Shown: piece by piece, positions 1 to 5,848 of the stretch
Layout of the letters: each line of letters starts with the position of its first letter
How positions within the stretch are numbered: the stretch's first letter is position 1
Notes under the pieces: generated by a model
Databases searched by the model: none
Told to the model about the DNA's origin: nothing
Seen by the model: the letters and a program-made list of their open reading frames with translations, nothing else
From: Deltaproteobacteria bacterium
GTDB lineage: Bacteria > Desulfobacterota > DSM-4660 > Desulfatiglandales > Desulfatiglandaceae
Length of the DNA: 8,841 nucleotides
Assembly: GCA_011051075.1 (NCBI GenBank)
Contig: DREN01000322.1
Span: 1-8,841, forward strand
Reading direction: 5' to 3'
Translations under genes and position numbers: made by a program

Positions 1-660
1 TACCCGCACGTTGTTGAAGTAGACCATTGCGGTGTCAGAGCATCTGAGCCCCATCTTCCCCTCCATCCTATCGGCCTCATAGCCTTCGCGATCGGTCTCC
101 ACGATAATGATGCTGTGCCTGGAGGTCTTTGATTTTTCTTCGGGATTGGTCAGGCAGAATACCAGGAGAAAGGTGCCGACGCTGCCGTTACCGATCATCA
201 CCTTAGTGCCGTTGATAATATAATCATCGCCGTCCCTGACGGCCGTGGTGACGGCCGATGCCGTGTCGCTTCCGGCATCAGGCTCGGTAATGGCAAAACC
301 CATGATCCCATCTCCCTCAAAGATAGGAGAGAGGTATCTTTTCTTCTGATTCTCCGATCCGAAGAGGAGAAGTTCTTCGGCCCCGAAGGTGACAGAGCAT
401 AGCTGCTGGCCGATTCCAGGATCGATCTTCCAGAACTCCTCTAAGACCAGGGCGTGATCGAGAAAGCCCAATCCGGGTCCCCCGTACTCCTCGGACACAA
501 AAAGGCCTAAGAAACCAAGCTCCCTCGCCTTTTTGAGTATTTCCGCTGGGAAGGTCTCTTTCAGGTCGTAGTCCCTCGCCACATGGGAGAACTCTCCCAC
601 GGCAAAGTCTCTTGCCGCCTTCTTGATATCCCTCTGCTCTGTGGTAAGTTCAAAGTCCAT
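1..660 (-). CDS. Acyl-CoA dehydrogenase, N-terminal part (runs off left edge)
   Basis: This gene reads leftward from ATG at 658-660 with no stop before the window edge, giving 220 residues of a family usually near 380. It should be an FAD-dependent acyl-CoA dehydrogenase that introduces a 2,3-double bond into an acyl-CoA and passes electrons to ETF. The N-terminal helical domain includes FLGLFVSEEYGGPGLG (50-65). The middle beta domain carries the hallmark ITEPDAGSD (124-132), NGTK (150-153), and KMGLRCSDT leading to FNNVRV (202-220). The catalytic glutamate lies in the missing C-terminal domain, so substrate class cannot be judged. The start is supported by AGGAGG at 669-674, 8 nt from the ATG. 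It lies 45 bp downstream of the TetR gene on the same strand, so the two are probably co-transcribed and TetR-controlled. The family call is firm; the substrate is unknown. Confidence 0.93.
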   Translation of the reverse strand, partial: MDFELTTEQRDIKKAARDFAVGEFSHVARDYDLKETFPAEILKKARELGFLGLFVSEEYGGPGLGFLDHALVLEEFWKIDPGIGQQLCSVTFGAEELLLFGSENQKKRYLSPIFEGDGIMGFAITEPDAGSDTASAVTTAVRDGDDYIINGTKVMIGNGSVGTFLLVFCLTNPEEKSKTSRHSIIIVETDREGYEADRMEGKMGLRCSDTAMVYFNNVRV

Positions 661-705
661 TTCCGGTTCCTCCTGCGGCAAGCTTAGGCACTTAAAAGAT
701 AGAGG

Positions 706-1287
706 TCATTTCAGGATGCCCCTCGTGAAGATCTGCACAAAAAGATCGGCCAGTTTATCTATTTTTACGGGACCATCCTGCCGGTACCACTTGATGGTGT
801 AGTGCACCATCCCAAAAAAGGCGAAGGTGGCAACGGTGGGATGGATCTCCTTCAGCCTATGTGCCCTGTCCAGGTCAAAAAGGACCGATTTGAACAGGTT
901 CACGTAGCTCTTCTGCTTCTCAATGAGAATATCGCGATAATTGGCGCTCAGGGAGTTCATCTCGTTTACGAGGAGGGTTTCCCTGTCCTGGTCTCCTGCA
1001 AAATATCTTGTATAGAAGGAGAGGATCTCCTGGAGCTTCTCCTCAGGAGAAAGATCGGCAGCGCAGATCTCTTCCAGGCTCTTCATGGCATCATCCATGG
1101 CGCTGTTCATCAGCTTGAAGAGCATCTCCTCCTTGCCGGAGAAGTAGTGATAAAGGGATGACTTGTCCATGCCCAGTTCCCGTGCTATCTCCCGCAGAGA
1201 GGTGGACCTGTATCCTTTACGAGCAAAAAGGCGCGCTGAAACGGCCTCAATCTCTCGTATTCTCCTTGAATCCTTCGGTCGGGGCAT
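706..1287 (-). CDS. TetR/AcrR-family transcriptional regulator
   Basis: The product is a 193-residue DNA-binding repressor of the usual TetR length. The N-terminal helix-turn-helix spans roughly residues 10-55, with FARKGYRSTSLREIARELGM followed by the typical recognition-helix signature SSLYHYFSGKEEML. The rest is an all-helical ligand and dimer domain resembling regulators of fatty-acid or steroid CoA catabolism (KstR2-like), a resemblance judged by eye. I chose the ATG at 1285-1287 (MPRPKDSRR), which has AGGA about 10 nt upstream. A longer reading from a TTG at 1309-1311 would begin inside the putative operator and adds only eight atypical residues. The gene is divergent from the cyclase-family hydrolase and 45 bp upstream of the acyl-CoA dehydrogenase. 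The likely ligand is therefore an acyl-CoA or related acid, by inference from its neighbours. Confidence 0.93.
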   Translation of the reverse strand: MPRPKDSRRIREIEAVSARLFARKGYRSTSLREIARELGMDKSSLYHYFSGKEEMLFKLMNSAMDDAMKSLEEICAADLSPEEKLQEILSFYTRYFAGDQDRETLLVNEMNSLSANYRDILIEKQKSYVNLFKSVLFDLDRAHRLKEIHPTVATFAFFGMVHYTIKWYRQDGPVKIDKLADLFVQIFTRGILK

Positions 1288-1303
1288 AAGAAACCGGTCC
1301 TGG

Positions 1304-1323
1304 TAAAACAAACGTTTGGTTTA
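1304..1323. promoter_or_regulatory. Probable TetR operator (20-bp palindrome)
   Basis: TAAAACAAACGTTTGGTTTA pairs with itself at 9 of 10 positions, and the 10-bp core CAAACGTTTG (1309-1318) is a perfect palindrome. It lies 16 bp upstream of the TetR ATG and just downstream of that gene's -10 region, where bound repressor would block transcription. TetR proteins typically bind such palindromes and repress themselves, so autoregulation is the simplest reading. Control of the divergent hydrolase from here is possible, but its promoter is about 140 bp away. Confidence 0.75.
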
Positions 1324-1352
1324 AAATTAGAACGATTCTTGTTGCATGTCAA
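1324..1352 (-). promoter_or_regulatory. Promoter of the tetR / acyl-CoA dehydrogenase unit
   Basis: On the minus strand a perfect TTGACA -35 box lies at 1347-1352. The -10 is either TCTAAT (1326-1331, 5 of 6 consensus, 15-bp spacer) or TAATTT (1324-1329, poorer box, 17-bp spacer). The palindromic operator follows immediately, about where transcription would start. The -35 is convincing; the exact -10 is not settled. Confidence 0.6.
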
Positions 1353-1397
1353 CAGGAAAAAAGAGGGATCAGTAATGACTTATGCTGCGCTATGTCC

Positions 1398-1437
1398 GAG
1401 CCGCCCCTGCCACCTGAAATAAGGCAGAGGCAGGCTC
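1398..1437. repeat. Long imperfect inverted repeat (stem-loop)
   Basis: The arms 1398-1411 and 1423-1437 pair over 13 base pairs. GAGCC pairs with GGCTC, GCC with GGC, and CTGCC with GGCAG, interrupted only by a bulged A (1432) and one C-A mismatch (1406/1428), around an 11-nt loop. No T-run follows on either strand, so it does not look like an intrinsic terminator. It sits between the divergent TetR and hydrolase promoters. It could be a protein-binding site, a REP-like repeat, or a structured leader remnant. Confidence 0.6.
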
Positions 1438-1463
1438 ACCTATCCTTCCCTGGCCAATTTCCC

Positions 1464-1492
1464 TTGTGCCCCGACCCCTGCCCGACTATACT
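1464..1492 (+). promoter_or_regulatory. Promoter of the cyclase-family hydrolase
   Basis: A -10 box TATACT (1487-1492, 5 of 6 consensus) is preceded at 17 bp by TTGTGC (1464-1469, weak -35). The predicted start near 1499 would give a 5' leader of about 30 nt before the ATG at 1530. This also argues that the in-frame extension upstream of 1530 is not translated. Confidence 0.5.
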
Positions 1493-1529
1493 CCCACACT
1501 GTGAAACTGGGTGTCATGGAGAATTTGAG

Positions 1530-2171
1530 ATGTTCCAAGTCATTGATCTGTCCCATTATATTTCTCCGAAAATGCCGGTCTATCCCGGGACCGAGCCTCC
1601 CACCTTTTTCAGGGCCTGTACCCTTAAAAAAAACGGGTTCAGGGAGACAAAGATCTCCCTCTACTCCCATATCGGAACCCATGTGGACGCCCCCGCCCAT
1701 ATCCTCCCCGGGGCCAATACCCTGGATCAGTTGGAGGTGGACCGCTATCTGGGAGGGGGGTGCAGGCTTGATCTCACATCCGCGACCCGGGGGACAATAG
1801 GCGTTGATGAGATCAAACCCTATGAAAAGCTCATAAGGGCCGCGGATTTCGTACTTCTCCATACCGGTTGGAGTGCGCTGTGGCATAAGGATGGGTATTT
1901 TGAGGGTTATCCGGTGTTATCCCGTGAAGCGGCCAGATGGATCAGCCGATTCAGGCTGAAGGGGGTGGGGGTTGATATGATCTCAGTTGACAGGAAAGGG
2001 AGCACGGATTTCCCCGTACACAGGATCTTCCTGGCACAGAGCATCCTCATCATTGAAAACCTGACGAGCCTGCAGGCATTGCCGGATACGGGCTTCTATT
2101 TCTCCTGTCTCCCGCTCAAATTTGAAAATTCAGACGGCTCACCTGTCAGGGCGGTGGCCCTTGTTCCATAG
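1530..2171 (+). CDS. Cyclase-family protein (kynurenine formamidase-like metal hydrolase)
   Basis: The 213-residue product belongs to the cyclase / kynurenine formamidase fold, metal-dependent enzymes that hydrolyse amides, lactones or cyclic compounds in the cytoplasm. The diagnostic metal motif HIGTHVDAPAH spans residues 47-57, giving ligands H47, H51, D53 and H57. The opening IDLSHYISPKMPVYPG (5-20), HTGW (111-114), GVDMISVD (147-154), a later histidine in FPVH (164) and IIENL (E176) also fit the family. I chose ATG 1530 rather than an upstream in-frame ATG at 1392: the family begins at this point, GGAG lies 8 nt upstream (1518-1521), and the extension is proline-rich and crosses the promoter and inverted repeat. 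The neighbours give no tryptophan pathway, so the TetR/acyl-CoA dehydrogenase context favours a ring or acid catabolic role. The substrate is not known. Confidence 0.9.
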   Translation: MFQVIDLSHYISPKMPVYPGTEPPTFFRACTLKKNGFRETKISLYSHIGTHVDAPAHILPGANTLDQLEVDRYLGGGCRLDLTSATRGTIGVDEIKPYEKLIRAADFVLLHTGWSALWHKDGYFEGYPVLSREAARWISRFRLKGVGVDMISVDRKGSTDFPVHRIFLAQSILIIENLTSLQALPDTGFYFSCLPLKFENSDGSPVRAVALVP

Positions 2172-2188
2172 TCGGAGAATAATCGGTA

Positions 2189-2200
2189 TCCTTATAAGGA
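2189..2200. repeat. Perfect 12-bp palindrome between convergent genes
   Basis: TCCTTATAAGGA is a perfect palindrome at the point where the rightward hydrolase gene and the leftward PPOX gene meet; it overlaps the PPOX stop codon. As RNA it would form only a 4-bp stem with a TATA loop and has no adjacent T-run. A terminator role is therefore weakly supported, and no better terminator is visible in the 20-bp gap. Confidence 0.35.
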
Positions 2201-2647
2201 CTTCTTACCCGTCATACTCTCCACCTGGACCTTGATAACCGCCAGATGCTCCACCAGACCTTCTTTATACTCCTTTACCTCTCCTGAGTAATGTTCCACA
2301 ATAATATCCAGGGCCCGCCTCTTCTCCTCAATTCCCTCTAAGAGAAACGCCCTCCCGTACCCGATAACGCTTCGGTACCTCATGTTCCAGTCACACGGAT
2401 CCTTCGCCATGACCACTTGATGATCAACGTCCAGCTCAAAGCAGACCCTGTTGTTGGTCTTGATCATATCAATCTTCTTGCCCTTCCTGGCGGTGTGAAA
2501 ATAGAAACATTCGTCCCTGTACCCGAAGTTAAGGGGTACCACATAGGGCTTGTTGTCCACCGAAAAGGCGAGGCGGCAGACGACCGCCTTTCCTATGATC
2601 GATTCTATCTCTTCCCTGTCCATAATCTCTTTTTCCTTTCTTCTCAT
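2192..2647 (-). CDS. PPOX-family flavin-binding protein (NimA-like)
   Basis: The 151-residue product has the split-barrel flavin-binding fold of the pyridoxamine-phosphate-oxidase-like group (Pyridox_ox_2 / NimA type). These proteins bind FMN or F420-like cofactors, and most have unknown substrates. Family features are the opening MRRKEKEIMDREEIESII, then CRLAFSVDNKPYVVPLNFGY (24-43), FYFHTARKGKK (48-58), SVIGYGRA (93-100) and a terminal IKVQVESMTGKK. The start is the ATG at 2645-2647, with AGGAGG at 2652-2657 only 4 nt away; the MRRKE opening is typical of the family, so longer readings are rejected. It begins 14 nt after the permease stop with its ribosome site in that gap, making it the last gene of the operon. 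A redox or detoxifying role beside a metal exporter is plausible but inferred. Confidence 0.9.
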   Translation of the reverse strand: MRRKEKEIMDREEIESIIGKAVVCRLAFSVDNKPYVVPLNFGYRDECFYFHTARKGKKIDMIKTNNRVCFELDVDHQVVMAKDPCDWNMRYRSVIGYGRAFLLEGIEEKRRALDIIVEHYSGEVKEYKEGLVEHLAVIKVQVESMTGKKSL

Positions 2648-2661
2648 CTCACCTCCTTTAT

Positions 2662-3468
2662 TCAGGACCTGCCTCCGGGTCTTTCCGGCCTGATGAGCAA
2701 CTGGTGCCCTGGACCAAAGCATAGCCTGCGCACCAGAAGCACCCCCAGGAGGGATACAACGGCGGTTGAACCCACTAACATGACCATGACAACGATCTGA
2801 TAGCGTATGGCCAGAACTGGATCGGCCCCTGCCAGTATCTGGCCGGTCATCATACCGGGAATAAAGACAACCCCGGCTGCCATCATGGAGTTTATTGAAG
2901 GGATCATTCCCGCCCTCATGGCGGTCTTCACCATATCCCTGCTCGCCTCCCCGTAGTCGGCCCCGTGACAGAGCATCATCTCCACCTCCTGACGCCTCTT
3001 TCTAAGTTCCCCAAGGAGACGATCCAGGGAAATGGCCATGGCGTTCATGGAGTTCCCGATGAGCATCCCGGCCAGTGGGATGAAGTACTGGGGCTTCCAC
3101 CACGGTCTGGCCCCTACCACCACACCGGTGACCATAATAGAAACCAGGGAGTAGCTGATAATCATGGAGATTAGGATGGGCCAGAAAAAGGAGACCTGCT
3201 TCTCCTTTACCCTTGTGCGTATGATCCTGGCGGCAAACACGATCATGAAGCAGAACACGCCAAGGACCGGCCACACAGAATCAAGATGGAATATGTATCT
3301 GAGGATATAGCCCAAGAGAAAGAGCTGTACAAAGGTGCGGAGTGTTCCCACCACGAGGTCGCGCTCTAACTTCAGGCCGTGATAGAGTGATGTGGCACCG
3401 GCCGCAAGGATAAATACCAGGGCCAGGGCCAACTGGCCCGGCCCTATCTCCAGGATTCCATGTTCCAT
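2662..3468 (-). CDS. fetB: FetB/YbbM-family ABC transporter permease
   Basis: The 268-residue membrane protein belongs to the UPF0014 family, the permease of FetAB. In E. coli FetAB exports iron and protects against oxidative stress; the plant relatives STAR2/ALS3 act in aluminium tolerance. About seven hydrophobic segments are visible, near residues 11-29, 40-60, 66-84, 94-118, 128-145, 190-208 and 222-246. Family signatures are strong: RTFVQLFLLGYIL (44-56), PLAGMLIGNSMNAMAISLDRL (131-151), AMRAGMIPSINSMMAAGV (183-200) and IPGMMTGQILAGADP (203-217). The start ATG at 3466-3468 has AGGAGG at 3473-3478. The gene overlaps the end of the ATPase gene by 25 bp, which implies translational coupling and a two-part transporter. 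The substrate is inferred from the family; iron is most likely. Confidence 0.92.
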   Translation of the reverse strand: MEHGILEIGPGQLALALVFILAAGATSLYHGLKLERDLVVGTLRTFVQLFLLGYILRYIFHLDSVWPVLGVFCFMIVFAARIIRTRVKEKQVSFFWPILISMIISYSLVSIMVTGVVVGARPWWKPQYFIPLAGMLIGNSMNAMAISLDRLLGELRKRRQEVEMMLCHGADYGEASRDMVKTAMRAGMIPSINSMMAAGVVFIPGMMTGQILAGADPVLAIRYQIVVMVMLVGSTAVVSLLGVLLVRRLCFGPGHQLLIRPERPGGRS

Positions 3469-4142
3469 GCTTCCTCCTTGATACGGCCGTGGCCCAGTTT
3501 CAGGATCACCGGTATTACGGCACCTGGGTCAGGGGTGCGGTGGGTGACCATAAGGGCGGTGACCCCGGATTCAGTGTTCATACGTTCGAGCATCGATTGC
3601 ACAACCCGGGCGCTCTCAGTGTCAAGGGCGCTTGCGGGTTCATCAAGGAGCAGGACCTCCGGCGAAAGCAGAAGCCCCCTTATAAGACAGAGGCGCTGAA
3701 GCTGGCCTGTGGAGAGGGTAAGGGCGTTGTCGCCGAGGCCGATTCCCTGAAGGAGGAAATCCTGGAGCAGGCCTTTCATACGACCATCTTCCGGCCGTTC
3801 AAGATGGGCGTTGCTCCTGAAGAAAAAGGGCATGAGCAGGTTCTCCCTTACCGAGGCGTCGATCACGGTGGGAGACTGCTGAACGTACAAAATGGACCTG
3901 CGCAGGAGGGGGGGAGGATAGGAGGAAAGGGCACGGCCCCTGAAAAGGATCTCGCCGGACAGGGGTTCCTCGAGACGGTTTATAAGGCGGAGGAAGGTGG
4001 ACTTCCCCGCCCCTGACGGCCCCTGAACAAGGTAGTATCCCCCCTTCCTGATGCTGAGGTTGACCCGGCTGAACAGGGGCCTGCCCTCGGAAAAGCCGTA
4101 GGACACGTCGCGGAATTCAACGATGCTGCCGGCGGACACCAC
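3444..4142 (-). CDS. fetA: FetA/YbbL-family ABC transporter ATP-binding protein
   Basis: The 232-residue ATPase should power the FetB-like permease that follows it. Visible motifs are Walker A GPSGAGKST (41-49), Q-loop YVQQSP (Q89), Walker B VLLLDEPA (163-170, catalytic E168), D-loop SALD and H-loop histidine 201 in VTHR. The ABC signature reads LSTGQLQR (143-150) rather than the usual LSGGQ, a small departure at a conserved glycine. I place the start at GTG 4140-4142: GGGAGG (4151-4156) is 8 nt upstream, and the alternative GTG at 4161-4163 has no good ribosome site. The gene lies about 30 bp after padR and overlaps fetB by 25 bp. The pairing with a UPF0014 permease is what identifies it as FetA; the ATPase alone would be a generic ABC protein. 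Confidence 0.88.
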   Translation of the reverse strand: MVSAGSIVEFRDVSYGFSEGRPLFSRVNLSIRKGGYYLVQGPSGAGKSTFLRLINRLEEPLSGEILFRGRALSSYPPPLLRRSILYVQQSPTVIDASVRENLLMPFFFRSNAHLERPEDGRMKGLLQDFLLQGIGLGDNALTLSTGQLQRLCLIRGLLLSPEVLLLDEPASALDTESARVVQSMLERMNTESGVTALMVTHRTPDPGAVIPVILKLGHGRIKEEAWNMESWR

Positions 4143-4172
4143 CTGATTCACCTCCCTTTCCACCTGGCGCTT

Positions 4173-4481
4173 TCATAAGTCGGCCCCTTCGAACAACTCC
4201 CCGAAAAGCTCGCGCACCTTGGTCTTCGCCTCCCTTAACACCTCCTCACCCCGGGCGGTTATGGAATAGGCCCTTCTCGTCTTTCCCTTTACAACCTCTC
4301 TTTTCGATCGCAGATACCCCTTTTTCTCCATACGGTGCAAAATGGGATAGAGGGTTCCCGGACTCAGCTCATAGCCGTGCCTTCGCAGCTCTTCTATAAC
4401 CCAGAGCCCGAAGATCCTGTCCCTGGACGCGTGATAGAGGACATGAAGTTTTATGAGCCCGGCAAAGATCTCCCTATCCAT
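4173..4481 (-). CDS. PadR-family transcriptional regulator
   Basis: This is a small 102-residue winged-helix repressor. The PadR signature is clear: a helix FGLWVIEELRRHGYELSPG, then TLYPILHRMEKKGYL, then a wing with GKTRRAYSITARGEEVL, and a final helix that would form the dimer interface. The start is ATG 4479-4481 with GGGGAG (4491-4496) 9 nt upstream; a longer TTG reading from 4505 adds eight residues that run into the ribosome site. It is the first gene of the padR-fetA-fetB-PPOX operon. The operator-like repeats lie directly upstream, so it probably represses its own operon and is released by a metal or small-molecule signal. The ligand cannot be read from the sequence. Confidence 0.92.
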   Translation of the reverse strand: MDREIFAGLIKLHVLYHASRDRIFGLWVIEELRRHGYELSPGTLYPILHRMEKKGYLRSKREVVKGKTRRAYSITARGEEVLREAKTKVRELFGELFEGADL

Positions 4482-4506
4482 TTGAGCATTCTCCCCTGAA
4501 AACAAC

Positions 4507-4536
4507 CTATCGTATTACGATAACGATATTCGATAG
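4507..4536. promoter_or_regulatory. Probable PadR operator: nested TATCG/CGATA palindromes
   Basis: A perfect 15-bp palindrome TATCGTATTACGATA (4508-4522) sits inside a longer, imperfect one that runs from CTATCG to CGATAG (11 of 15 pairs match). The half-site CGATA recurs at 4518, 4524 and 4531, all facing TATCG at 4508. This spacing could hold one or two PadR dimers. The site overlaps the likely -10 region of the padR operon, 25 bp upstream of its ATG, as expected for autorepression. Confidence 0.75.
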
Positions 4537-4561
4537 TCACCTCTCACGTCGCCCTGGTCAA
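4533..4561 (-). promoter_or_regulatory. Possible promoter of the padR-fetAB-PPOX operon
   Basis: A good -35 box TTGACC lies at 4556-4561 on the minus strand. At 17 bp spacing the -10 would be GACTAT (4533-4538), a weak box that touches the CGATA repeats. The -35 and the operator overlap are the supporting points; the -10 is uncertain. Confidence 0.4.
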
Positions 4562-4578
4562 GCAAAAAAAGGAAAAAC

Positions 4579-4611
4579 ATTGTCTCGACAATTTCTTGCC
4601 AATCTGATAAT
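4579..4611 (+). promoter_or_regulatory. Possible promoter and inverted repeat ahead of the threonine aldolase
   Basis: On the plus strand, TCGACA (4585-4590, one mismatch to TTGACA) and GATAAT (4606-4611, one mismatch to TATAAT) are separated by a short 15-bp spacer. The -35 is embedded in the inverted repeat ATTGTC-TC-GACAAT (4579-4592), which may be a regulator site. Further down, a small GC hairpin (4637-4654) and an unbroken run of eight C (4652-4659) lie in the leader before the ATG at 4690. Confidence 0.4.
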
Positions 4612-4689
4612 ACCCCTGAAAAAATCGGTTGAACCCGGGAGGAGCATCTCTCCCCCCCCATAATGGGAAACAGGTAAAAGGATAAAATC

Positions 4690-5730
4690 ATGAGGAATGT
4701 AGATCTGAGATCAGACACCGTCACCCGCCCCACCAGGGCCATGCGCAGGGCCATGGCGGAAGCAGAGGTGGGGGACGACGTATTCGGAGAAGACCCCACA
4801 ATAAACAGGCTTGAGGAGATGGCCGCCGAACGTATGGGCAAGGAAGCGGCCCTCTTTGTGGTCAGCGGCACCATGGCCAACCTGGTCAGTTTATTAGTCC
4901 ACTGCGGTCGCGGTGATGAGGTTATTCTCGGTAACAGGTCCCATACCTTCCTCTACGAGCAGGGCGGATGCGCGGGCCTGGGCGGGATCCATCCCCGCAC
5001 CCTGCCCAACAACCCGGACGGAACCCTCGACCTCCATGATATTGAGGCTGCAATCAGGCCCGACAACATCCACTTCCCCAGGACCCGCCTGATCGTCCTT
5101 GAAAACACCCACAACAGGTGCGGGGGAAATCCCCTGGGCCCTGGATATATGAACAAGGTGGGGGAAATCGCGCGCCGGAACAGGGTGAGGGTCCATGTGG
5201 ACGGGGCCCGCATCTTCAATGCGGCCGTCTCCCTGTGTGTTGACGCGTCCGAGCTGGTTTCACAGGCCGATTCGGTCTCGTTCTGCCTGAGCAAGGGCCT
5301 GGCCGCGCCCGTGGGCTCACTGGTGTGCGGGGACGCCGATTTTATCCAGGAGGCCCGACGTGCCCGGAAGCTGGTGGGCGGCGGCATGCGCCAGGCCGGG
5401 ATACTGGCCGCCGCCAGCATTGTTGCCCTTACCGAGATGGTTGACCGGCTGGCAGAAGACCATGAGAACGCCCGTGCCCTGGCAGAGGGCTTGGCAGGGA
5501 TCGGCTCCCTGTCCGTTGACCCTGATGGTACCAGGACCAACATGGTATATATCACTATCAGGGACGAGCGCATCTCATCGTACGATCTGGCAGAAAGGCT
5601 CCGGGTGAAGGGTGTGCTTCTCCTGCCCACCGGGCCTTACGAGTTGAGGGCGGTTACCCATTACCACATCACCGCCGGGGATGTGGACCATGCGGCGAGC
5701 GTGATCCGCAACGAAATCAGCAATGCCTGA
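4690..5730 (+). CDS. ltaE: Low-specificity L-threonine aldolase
   Basis: The 346-residue PLP enzyme splits L-threonine or L-allo-threonine into glycine and acetaldehyde, and works as a cytoplasmic tetramer in known relatives. Its length is normal for the family. Fold-type I features are in order: DLRSDTVTRPT (5-15), GDDVFGEDPT (28-37), phosphate-binding SGTMANL (59-65), stacking histidine in SHTF (H85), ENTHN (138-142), HVDGARIFNAA (169-179) with cofactor-binding D171, and the Schiff-base lysine K202 in CLSKGLAAPVGS. A substrate-carboxylate arginine is likely at 320 (ELRAVTHYHI). The start is ATG 4690 with AGGA about 8 nt upstream. It is divergent from the padR operon and followed after 118 bp by the SNF2 gene in the same direction. 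All expected catalytic residues appear intact. Confidence 0.93.
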   Translation: MRNVDLRSDTVTRPTRAMRRAMAEAEVGDDVFGEDPTINRLEEMAAERMGKEAALFVVSGTMANLVSLLVHCGRGDEVILGNRSHTFLYEQGGCAGLGGIHPRTLPNNPDGTLDLHDIEAAIRPDNIHFPRTRLIVLENTHNRCGGNPLGPGYMNKVGEIARRNRVRVHVDGARIFNAAVSLCVDASELVSQADSVSFCLSKGLAAPVGSLVCGDADFIQEARRARKLVGGGMRQAGILAAASIVALTEMVDRLAEDHENARALAEGLAGIGSLSVDPDGTRTNMVYITIRDERISSYDLAERLRVKGVLLLPTGPYELRAVTHYHITAGDVDHAASVIRNEISNA

Positions 5731-5801
5731 CAGACCCATGGGCACTGAAGCATTAACACCGGAATTGAAAACCCCATAGTATGATACTGATACCGAATCC
5801 A

Positions 5802-5819
5802 GGAACACGACCCTGTTCC
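5802..5819. repeat. Short inverted repeat ahead of the SNF2 gene
   Basis: GGAACA (5802-5807) and TGTTCC (5814-5819) form a 6-bp stem with a 6-nt loop, about 30 bp upstream of the SNF2 ATG. A tandem TGATAC-TGATAC (5782-5793) lies just before it. No T-run follows, so it is not an obvious terminator for the aldolase gene. It could be a leader hairpin or binding site. I found no convincing sigma-70 promoter in this 118-bp gap. Confidence 0.35.
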
Positions 5820-5848
5820 CGGAAAGAGCTTGAGGAGAGAAAGAAGAT

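Noticed and set aside
802..1161. Plus-strand open frame of 119 codons antisense to tetR
   Set aside because: It lies wholly inside the well-supported TetR gene, has no family signature and no ribosome site of note; it is a shadow frame.
1392..1529. 46-residue N-terminal extension of the cyclase-family hydrolase from ATG 1392
   Set aside because: The extension is proline-rich and unlike the family. It crosses the inverted repeat and the likely promoter, while ATG 1530 has a good Shine-Dalgarno site.
4953..5630. Long minus-strand frame of 225 codons inside the threonine aldolase gene
   Set aside because: It is antisense to an intact enzyme gene, arginine/serine/proline-rich as expected of a GC-rich shadow frame, and matches no family I recognise.
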